Positions 1-5,036 of a stretch of 5,036 nucleotides of DNA are shown here, piece after piece. The translations under genes and the position numbers were made by a program. Source of the DNA: Methanosarcinales archaeon (GTDB lineage: Archaea; Halobacteriota; Methanosarcinia; Methanosarcinales; Methanogasteraceae); the NCBI GenBank assembly GCA_030605805.1, contig JAUWHQ010000067.1, forward strand, positions 1 to 5,036. Direction: 5' to 3'. The notes beneath the pieces were generated by a model. That model searched no databases, was not told where the DNA came from, and saw nothing but the letters and a program-made list of their open reading frames with translations. Every line of letters starts with the position of its first letter. Positions within the stretch are counted from its first letter, which is position 1.

Positions 1-2
1 CG

Positions 3-1244
3 GAGCGGTTTAAGGATTTTGCACGCGCTTTTGATCGGGTTGTCGATTATACAATCCAATCAGACGCTCGATTTCTGCTGATCGCAGGGGACCTCTTCCA
101 TAAGCGAAACATCAATGCTCCGACATACCTGCAGTCGTTTACGATCCTCCAGAAGCTGAAAGACAGCGGAATTCCGGTGTATGCAATCGAGGGGAACCAT
201 GATCTCGCGTATCGGAGGGATGTTAACAGCTGGCTCCAGATTCTCGATGCGCAGGGGCTGCTGCGGCTGATCCGGATCAAGCCGATGGAGGAATGCGGTG
301 CCAGACTGATGGGTGATTTCGTTGACATAGATGGCGTGCGCATCTTTGGGGTCAAATATCTCGGGTCGCAGACTCGCAGCACGATTCCTGCGATTGCAGA
401 GGAGATTAAAGCGATCAATGATCGGTGCGGCAGCCCTGATTACACGGTTCTGATGATGCATTTCGGGATGGAAGGGGTGATCGGTGCGTCCGGCATCGGG
501 GAGCTATCCTACAATTCCCTGCTCCCGCTGCGAGATGTGGTTGATTATCTTGCGCTCGGACATTACCACGTAAAATACGAGTATGATGGGTGGGTATTCA
601 ACGGGGGAAGCTGTGAGATGGTCTCAATGAGCGAACATAAGAAGCCAAAGGGGTTTTATCATGTCGTGGACGGTAAAGCATCGTTTCAGAGGGCATCACC
701 CCGCCCGGTGGAGCGGTTCGGAATCGACATCAGTGACATATCATCGCTTCAGGACATGTACAGCACTGTCGGGTCGGTGGTCGGCGGGGTGCCAGGCACC
801 GATGCGGAGCCACTCGTCGAGATCCTCTTGCATGGCGACCTCAAATTCCCGAGAGCGGACGTATCCATCGAGAAGATACGTGGAATCGTCTCCGAGCACC
901 TCAAACCGCTATGGGTCAACGTCAAGATTGTTGACACGAAGGAGCCGGTCGGCGCCGTTGACAACCCAGACATCTCAAGGTCGGAGATCGAGCGCTCTGT
1001 AATCGAGGAGATGGTCAGGGGCACGCAGCACAGGGGGCACCTGAAAGCCGTCGTGGAGACGATCATCGAGGCAAAACAGCTCGCGGTCACCGGGACTGAC
1101 CCAGAGATCATTCTGGAGCGGCTGCAAGGTTCGTTTGATGCGTTCCATGGCAAAAACGGGGGACTGATTGGGCAGAGTGGACAGACGGATCTGCCGTTTG
1201 GCAGGGGTGGCGCAGGCGGGGCAGGTGGCGCAAATGTGGATTAA
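3..1244 (+). CDS. mre11: Mre11-family DNA double-strand-break repair nuclease, 5'-truncated by the window edge
   Basis: Mn-dependent 3'-5' exonuclease/ssDNA endonuclease that, with Rad50, processes DNA double-strand ends. The frame is open from base 3 to the TAA at 1242-1244, giving 413 visible residues. Calcineurin-type phosphoesterase motifs appear in order: AGDLFHKR (metal-binding Asp codon at 90), EGNHD (catalytic His codon at 198), MMHFGMEG (His codon at 459) and LGHYHVK (His codons at 561 and 567), followed by FNGGSCE. The first motif, D-x-H, is missing because the gene enters from the left edge; comparison with the Pyrococcus protein as I remember it suggests only about 20 N-terminal residues are absent. 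A GTG at 177 could be read as a start, but it is an internal Val inside the conserved fold. The capping domain follows (about 790-960), then a helical stretch (about 980-1150) where Rad50-binding helices are expected, and a Gly-rich tail ending in GGAGGANVD. The last 11 bases overlap rad50. Confidence 0.96.
   Translation, partial: ERFKDFARAFDRVVDYTIQSDARFLLIAGDLFHKRNINAPTYLQSFTILQKLKDSGIPVYAIEGNHDLAYRRDVNSWLQILDAQGLLRLIRIKPMEECGARLMGDFVDIDGVRIFGVKYLGSQTRSTIPAIAEEIKAINDRCGSPDYTVLMMHFGMEGVIGASGIGELSYNSLLPLRDVVDYLALGHYHVKYEYDGWVFNGGSCEMVSMSEHKKPKGFYHVVDGKASFQRASPRPVERFGIDISDISSLQDMYSTVGSVVGGVPGTDAEPLVEILLHGDLKFPRADVSIEKIRGIVSEHLKPLWVNVKIVDTKEPVGAVDNPDISRSEIERSVIEEMVRGTQHRGHLKAVVETIIEAKQLAVTGTDPEIILERLQGSFDAFHGKNGGLIGQSGQTDLPFGRGGAGGAGGANVD
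1201..1232 (+). repeat. GC-rich micro-repeat encoding the Gly-rich Mre11 tail
   Basis: GCAGG occurs three times (1201, 1212, 1221), and the 1201-1214 and 1221-1232 segments differ mainly by a two-base insertion. In the mre11 frame this encodes a Gly/Ala-rich, probably disordered C-terminus (GRGGAGGAGGA). The same bases supply the purine-rich region ahead of the rad50 start. Slippage is a plausible origin, but the repeat is short and may be only compositional. Confidence 0.4.
1223..1228 (+). promoter_or_regulatory. Ribosome binding site deciding the rad50 start
   Basis: AGGTGG lies inside the end of mre11, and its AGGTG core ends 6 bases before the ATG at 1234. AGGTG matches the archaeal 16S anti-Shine-Dalgarno complement (GGAGGTGAT). 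The site supports initiation at 1234 over the TTG at 1168, which would add 22 residues with no similarity to Rad50 N-termini. Confidence 0.65.
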
Positions 1245-4200
1245 CACCGTTGAACTTAAGAATATCAAGTCGTACAGTGATGCGGATATCTCGTTCAGAT
1301 GCGGAGTCAACGGCATCAGCGGGGAAAACGGTGCTGGCAAGACAACGATCCTTGAGAGCATCGGTTTCGCGCTCTTCGACAATCTCCCGTACAGCAAGAA
1401 GCATTTCTTGCGGAAAGGGGAGAATGCAGGAGAGGTCAGGATACAGGTCGTCGCATCCGATGGCGTGGAATATACGATTGCAAGATCGGTTAAGGGCGAC
1501 TACCGGGTTCTATCCACGGTTGGAGATCTGGCAGTCGGAAAGATCGATGTGCAGGACTGGATAGTGGAAAATCTCTTTGATGGCGCCATAAATTCGGGCG
1601 ATCTCTCGCCCATATTCGAGAATGCGGTCGGGGTTCCCCAGGGGACATTTACCACATCGTTCCTTTCGACTCCTACGGTGAGAAAAAAGGTTTTTGACAG
1701 CATTCTCCGGGTGGATGAGTACAGAACAGCGTTTGAGAACTTGAGCGAGGTCACAAAGATCATCAAAAACGAGATCGATTGTCTGGAGAAGAAACACTAT
1801 GAACTGAAGGGCAGTACAGCGAACTATGATGAACTGAAGGAGCGGTTTGGGCGTGAAAGAAGCAGGATTTTGAAGATAAAAGAGGAGATTGCCGATCTTC
1901 TAAAACGTCTTGAGCGATTGGGGCTTAAGAAGGATGATCTCGGCAAAAAGAAGGAATTGATCGATTCTACTCAGAAAAAGATGGATAAACTTGAAAGTGA
2001 TATTGGGGATCTGGAAAAACATCTTGCCACCGCAAAAAAGCAGCTTGAAGAGGCGCTGGATGCAAAAAAGATACTTGATGAGACCGGGGATCTTAAGAAA
2101 GAGTATCTTGAATCCCAGAAAAGATTGAAAGGTCTGGAAGGGGAGAAAAAGAAGAGAGACCGTCTTAATGAGCAGAGACTGGAACAGGAGAGTAAGATTA
2201 AGCAGATGGAGCAGGAACTGGAAAAAAAGAAGAATCTATTAAAAGAAGTGGAAAGTTACCGGAAGGCATTGAAAGACCTTGAACCGATGGTAAAAGAGCA
2301 AGCAGAGATTGAAAGGGAGATAAAGAGCGTCGAAGATCAGATGAGGGAGATCTATTCACTCCGGTCAGATATCAGCGATCTTAAGGAAAAGAAGGAGCTG
2401 TTTGAAACCCTATCAAAAGACCTTCAGAGGCTTGAAAATGAGCGGAAAGTGATTGAACCGATGGTAAAGAGGGCGGAGGAGCTTGAAAGGGAGATAAAGA
2501 GCATCGAAGATCAGATAAGGGAGATCAACTCACTCCGGTCAGATATCAGCGATCTTAAGGAAAAGAAGGTGATGTTTGAAACCCTATCAAAAGACCTTCA
2601 GAGGCTTGAAAATGAGCGGAAAGAGATTGAACCGATGGTAAAGAGGGCGGAGGAGCTTGAACGCCAGAAACAGATGATGACCGTCAAAAAATCTGATATG
2701 CAGGAGAAAATGAAGAGCATTAGAAAGAATAAGAGAGAAACCGGAGAGACGAATCGATGCCCAATCCTGGATGGGGTTACATGCGCAGCGGTAAGAAGTT
2801 TTTCAGAGTATTTTGAAGAAAAACTAAATAAAAATGAGGAAGAACTCAGCACACTGAAGAATGGGCTTGTGAGAATCGAGAAAGAGTTGAAAGGATTGAA
2901 CGATCCGGAAGAACGGATGAATAAGAACAGTTCTGAGATATCACGGATAACAGGGCAGCTGACACTACTATCAGACGTGAAAGAGAAATTACAGCAGTGC
3001 GATACAAAAATACTGGAGTATGACTCGATCTTCTCTCAAAAGTACTCGTCTTATCTGACAGATCTCCCGGAGGATGCAGAGCTTCCCGCGAAGATTAAGA
3101 AAACGAGAGAGCGTATGGAAAGGAGGCTCGAAGGGCTGAACAATCCGGAAGAACGGATGAATAAGAACAGTTCTGAGATCTCCCGGATAACAGGGCAGCT
3201 GACACTGCTATCAGACGTGAAAGAGCAATTACAGCAGTGCGATACAAAAATACTGGAGTATGGCTCGATCTTCTCTCAAAAGTACTCGTCTTATCTGGCA
3301 GATCTCCCGGAAGATGCAGAGCTTCCCGCGAAGATTAAGAAAACGAGAGAGCGCATGGAAAGGAGGCTCGAAGGGCTGAACAATCCGGAGCAGCTTGCCT
3401 CGAACACAGGAACGCTGATTAACGCCCTAACACAGGAACTGGACCGGATCAAAACCGATGATGGCGACATAAAGCGGGAGAACTCCGGATTGTTCGATAT
3501 AAAGCTCGGATTATCCGAATTTTCAGACCTTGACCTGAGAGAAACGGAGATCAGGAAGATAATACATGACTCTGAGCCGCATTACCAGAAATACCTGCAG
3601 AATGAGAAGAATGCGGGCAAGGTGGACATGTACCGGGGCAGATGCGACGGGGTGAACCGCGAAATCTCGGGAAAGAAGATGGAGAACGACCGGCTCATCA
3701 GGGCTCTGGCTGAACAGAGGTCCACGTTCGACGAGGCGGAGTTTGAGCAAGTAAAGAAGGAGTATGAGGGGGGAACGATAGAACTCGGGAGCAAGAAAAC
3801 TGAGTATGATGTGGTATCAGGGGATCTCGGGGGGCTGAAAAAGGACATCGAGAAGACAGAGTCACTGATTAAGGAAAAAGAGAGACTGCAGCTGGAGTGC
3901 GGATCGAAAAGAGAGTTTCTCAGCTACATTGAGTTCATAAGATCCACACTCAAGGATTCCGCCCAGTTGATCGCAGGAAAACTCATCAAAAGCATAGGGA
4001 CGGAGGCTAACCGGATATACTGCGAGATCATCAACGATTATACGCAGGAACTCAGATGGACGCACGACTACGCCATCACAATCACAGAACACGGAGAAGA
4101 GAAGGAATTCAACCAGTTAAGCGGTGGAGAGCAGATGGGAGCCTCGCTTGCGGTGCGTTTCGCGCTCCTCAAGATACTGTCAGGATGTGACGTCGTATTC

Positions 4201-4395
4201 CTTGACGAACCGACCCAGAACATGGATGAAACACGCAGAGAGAAGCTTTCAGAGCAGATACTGAACATATCCGGATTCAAACAGATCTTTGTCATATCAC
4301 ACGACGACACATTCAACGAGAGGTACGAAAACGTGATCAGGGTGGAGAAGATCGATGGAGAAAGCAGAGTGGTGGGCGGGGATCTGATATCATGA
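1234..4395 (+). CDS. rad50: Rad50-type SMC-like ATPase of the Mre11-Rad50 complex
   Basis: ATP-driven DNA-end clamp and partner of Mre11; 1053 residues from ATG 1234 to TGA 4393-4395. This start gives the canonical opening MWINTVELKNIKSY and has a good ribosome binding site; it overlaps mre11 by 11 bases. N-lobe, about 1-170: Walker A GENGAGKT (30-37) and Q-loop VPQGTF (Q136). Coiled-coil arm one, about 170-505, is very Lys/Glu-rich. The hook apex has C509 and C517 in CPILDGVTC, unlike the usual CPxC. Arm two, about 520-890, is followed by the C-lobe (about 893-1053) with signature LSGGEQ (962-967), Walker B FLDE (D991, E992), D-loop TQNMD with Met where Leu is usual, and switch H1023 in ISHDD. 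All ATPase residues are present, so the protein should be active. Length is above the roughly 850-900 residues of many archaeal Rad50s, explained by two internal tandem duplications (58 and 80 residues). Bacterial-type SbcC is an alternative name; pairing with an archaeal Mre11 favours Rad50. Confidence 0.97.
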   Translation: MWINTVELKNIKSYSDADISFRCGVNGISGENGAGKTTILESIGFALFDNLPYSKKHFLRKGENAGEVRIQVVASDGVEYTIARSVKGDYRVLSTVGDLAVGKIDVQDWIVENLFDGAINSGDLSPIFENAVGVPQGTFTTSFLSTPTVRKKVFDSILRVDEYRTAFENLSEVTKIIKNEIDCLEKKHYELKGSTANYDELKERFGRERSRILKIKEEIADLLKRLERLGLKKDDLGKKKELIDSTQKKMDKLESDIGDLEKHLATAKKQLEEALDAKKILDETGDLKKEYLESQKRLKGLEGEKKKRDRLNEQRLEQESKIKQMEQELEKKKNLLKEVESYRKALKDLEPMVKEQAEIEREIKSVEDQMREIYSLRSDISDLKEKKELFETLSKDLQRLENERKVIEPMVKRAEELEREIKSIEDQIREINSLRSDISDLKEKKVMFETLSKDLQRLENERKEIEPMVKRAEELERQKQMMTVKKSDMQEKMKSIRKNKRETGETNRCPILDGVTCAAVRSFSEYFEEKLNKNEEELSTLKNGLVRIEKELKGLNDPEERMNKNSSEISRITGQLTLLSDVKEKLQQCDTKILEYDSIFSQKYSSYLTDLPEDAELPAKIKKTRERMERRLEGLNNPEERMNKNSSEISRITGQLTLLSDVKEQLQQCDTKILEYGSIFSQKYSSYLADLPEDAELPAKIKKTRERMERRLEGLNNPEQLASNTGTLINALTQELDRIKTDDGDIKRENSGLFDIKLGLSEFSDLDLRETEIRKIIHDSEPHYQKYLQNEKNAGKVDMYRGRCDGVNREISGKKMENDRLIRALAEQRSTFDEAEFEQVKKEYEGGTIELGSKKTEYDVVSGDLGGLKKDIEKTESLIKEKERLQLECGSKREFLSYIEFIRSTLKDSAQLIAGKLIKSIGTEANRIYCEIINDYTQELRWTHDYAITITEHGEEKEFNQLSGGEQMGASLAVRFALLKILSGCDVVFLDEPTQNMDETRREKLSEQILNISGFKQIFVISHDDTFNERYENVIRVEKIDGESRVVGGDLIS
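2281..2661 (+). repeat. Tandem in-frame 174-bp (58-residue) duplication in the first Rad50 coil arm, plus partial third copy
   Basis: Copy 1 is 2281-2454 and copy 2 is 2455-2628. A third partial copy, 2629-2661, is identical over 33 bases to the start of copy 2. By my hand alignment the two full copies differ at 16 of 174 positions (about 91% identical), nine of them clustered in the first 29 bases. Each unit encodes EPMVK...EREIKS.EDQ.REI.SLRSDISDLKEKK..FETLSKDLQRLENERK (Rad50 residues 350-407 and 408-465, remnant 466-476). The unit is fully helical with no internal Gly; its only Pro is at the start of the unit. It is not a multiple of seven residues. Confidence 0.95.
2758..2784 (+). other. 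Rad50 zinc-hook region with C-X7-C spacing
   Basis: Codons for C509 (2758-2760) and C517 (2782-2784) bracket PILDGVT, giving CPILDGVTC. The position is the midpoint of the protein, between two coiled-coil arms, exactly where Rad50 carries its Zn-binding dimerisation hook. The Cys-Pro start matches the classical CPxC hook, but the second cysteine is displaced by five residues. The only other cysteines in the coil arms are isolated ones, including one in each 80-residue repeat (C589, C669), so no competing hook is seen. Zn binding is inferred, not shown. Confidence 0.75.
2902..3389 (+). repeat. Tandem in-frame 240-bp (80-residue) duplication in the second Rad50 coil arm, plus short third remnant
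   Basis: Copy 1 is 2902-3141 and copy 2 is 3142-3381. Bases 3382-3389 continue the match, because 3361-3389 is identical to 3121-3149. By hand alignment there are 9 differences in 240 positions (about 96% identical): five synonymous and four that change an amino acid (D/N, K/Q, D/G, T/A). The unit encodes PEERMNKNSSEISRITGQL, a QQCDTKILEY segment, a Pro-containing break DLPEDAELPAKI, and KKTRERMERRLEGLN (Rad50 residues 557-636 and 637-716). The breaks predict two helices per unit joined by a loop, unlike the uninterrupted 58-residue unit. Confidence 0.96.
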
Positions 4396-4401
4396 TCAGA
4401 T
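4382..4401 (+). promoter_or_regulatory. Inverted repeat spanning the rad50 stop / dapF start overlap
   Basis: ATCTGAT (4382-4388) and its reverse complement ATCAGAT (4395-4401) flank a 6-base loop ATCATG that contains the dapF ATG (4392-4394) and part of the rad50 TGA (4393-4395). As RNA it would form a weak, A/U-rich 7-bp stem with the start codon in the loop. No strong Shine-Dalgarno sits at standard spacing before this ATG; GGTGGGCGGGG at 4371-4381 is the nearest purine-rich run. Coupled translation from rad50 is therefore likely. A regulatory role for the stem is speculative, and chance is possible. Confidence 0.3.
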
Positions 4402-5036
4402 TCACCAAACTACACGGAAACGGAAACGACTTCATCCTAATCGACGAATACGGTGGCGAGATTATCATAGATAAAGCCGGCTTTGCCGCCACCTACTGCG
4501 ACCGCAGGTTTGGAATAGGCGCAGACGGCGTTCTCTTCCTCTCACGGTCCGATCGCGCCGATATCAGGATGCGGCTCTTCCAGCCAGACAGATCAGAAGC
4601 AGAGATGTGCGGAAACGGCATACGCTGCCTTGTCAGGTACGCGATCGACGAGGGCTACGTGACAGGGACTTGTGCCATCGAGACGCTTGCAGGCGTGCTT
4701 ACGGTTGGTCTGGACGGCGAATGGATCCGCGTGAACATGGGAAAACCAGCATACAACGGAATCGAACATCTTGATGGATACGAGGTTCACACCACAAACA
4801 CCGGCGTCCCACACGCCATCATCTTTGTGGAGGATCTGGATCTTGTGATCAGCGAGATTGCGCCCGGCATCAGATATGCATCGGTCTTCCCGGAGGGCGC
4901 GAACGTAAACTTCGTGAAGATCGAGAACGACCACGAGATCACGATCAGAACGTATGAGCGCGGCGTTGAGGCAGAGACACTGAGTTGCGGCACAGGTGCA
5001 GTCGCATCCGCTTATGTCGCACACAGACTCGGGAAA
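4392..5036 (+). CDS. dapF: Diaminopimelate epimerase, 3'-truncated by the window edge
   Basis: Cytosolic, PLP-independent epimerase converting LL-2,6-diaminopimelate to the meso form, the last intermediate before lysine. In an archaeon without murein the role is lysine biosynthesis. The ATG overlaps the rad50 stop as ATGA, and the protein opens with the family's N-terminus MIRFTKLHGNGNDF. Visible motifs over 215 residues: HGNGNDF (8-14), GIGADG (41-46), SEAEMCGNGIRC with the first catalytic cysteine C73, NTGVPHA, FPEGANVNFV, and TYERGVEAETLSCGTGAVAS with the second catalytic cysteine C199. Both halves of the two-lobed fold and both acid/base cysteines are therefore present. The usual length is about 275-285 residues, so some 60-70 C-terminal residues lie beyond the window. 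One small departure is QPDRSEAEM, with Arg where Gly is usual in the DGSEAEMCGNG block. No functional link to Mre11-Rad50 is known to me; operon membership looks organisational. Confidence 0.97.
   Translation, partial: MIRFTKLHGNGNDFILIDEYGGEIIIDKAGFAATYCDRRFGIGADGVLFLSRSDRADIRMRLFQPDRSEAEMCGNGIRCLVRYAIDEGYVTGTCAIETLAGVLTVGLDGEWIRVNMGKPAYNGIEHLDGYEVHTTNTGVPHAIIFVEDLDLVISEIAPGIRYASVFPEGANVNFVKIENDHEITIRTYERGVEAETLSCGTGAVASAYVAHRLGK

Noticed and set aside
177..179. GTG start for a 355-residue Mre11
   Set aside because: The frame stays open to the left edge and encodes the conserved AGDLFH motif upstream; the GTG is an internal Val just before the EGNHD motif.
1168..1233. Upstream TTG start extending Rad50 by 22 residues
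   Set aside because: The extra residues lie within mre11, do not resemble a Rad50 N-terminus, and the ATG at 1234 has a well-spaced AGGTG and the canonical MWINTVELKNIKSY opening.
749..1404. Overlapping reverse-strand frames of 98-140 residues opposite mre11 and the rad50 start
   Set aside because: They are antisense shadows of conserved coding sequence, with compositions typical of reverse-complement reading and no plausible start context.
2998..3240. Cysteines C589 and C669 as an alternative or second zinc hook
   Set aside because: Each is a single cysteine in one 80-residue repeat copy, 80 residues apart, within a predicted helix; they are duplicates of one residue and do not form a paired motif.
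2281..3389. Possible CRISPR or mobile-element origin of the direct repeats
   Set aside because: The units are adjacent with no spacers, stay in frame, encode coiled coil, and lack terminal inverted repeats or any transposase; simple intragenic tandem duplication explains them.
4593..5024. 143-residue reverse-strand open frame
   Set aside because: It is the complement of dapF, whose both catalytic cysteine motifs are intact on the forward strand; the reverse product shows no recognisable motif.

Overview
The window holds three same-strand, tightly overlapping protein genes with essentially no intergenic DNA: the 3' part of an Mre11-type nuclease gene (3-1244), a complete Rad50-type ATPase gene (1234-4395) and the 5' part of a diaminopimelate epimerase gene, dapF (4392-5036). 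The mre11/rad50 overlap is 11 bp and the rad50/dapF overlap is an ATGA of 4 bp, so the three genes look like one translationally coupled operon. It enters from the left edge and continues past the right edge. No promoter, terminator, RNA gene, mobile element or CRISPR is visible, and no stretch over 300 bases lacks a gene.

The organism is most likely a euryarchaeon, perhaps of the Methanomicrobia or a related methane/alkane-metabolising lineage. The evidence is the archaeal-style Mre11 (short, motifs AGDLFH, EGNHD, GHYH), the mre11-rad50 gene pair, a GGTG-type ribosome binding site, heavy use of AGA/AGG arginine codons, and a DapF of the kind found with diaminopimelate-route lysine synthesis. 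The lineage is an inference; domain Archaea is more secure than anything below it.

Mre11 and Rad50 form the complex that senses and resects DNA double-strand ends. Rad50 has a bipartite ABC ATPase (Walker A at residues 30-37, Q-loop Q136, signature LSGGEQ at 962-967, Walker B D991/E992, switch H1023) separated by about 720 residues of coiled coil. DapF is a metabolic enzyme with no obvious mechanistic link to repair, so its place in the operon looks like gene-order economy.

The unusual part is the Rad50 coiled coil. It carries two separate in-frame tandem duplications: a 58-residue unit just before the central cysteine hook and an 80-residue unit just after it. Counted from the hook they lie at nearly the same distance on the two antiparallel arms, so they would face each other in the folded coil, as if both arms had been lengthened together. 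The hook itself is C-X7-C (C509, C517), not the classical C-X-X-C. I see no wholly new system; the window is a standard repair operon with an interesting Rad50.
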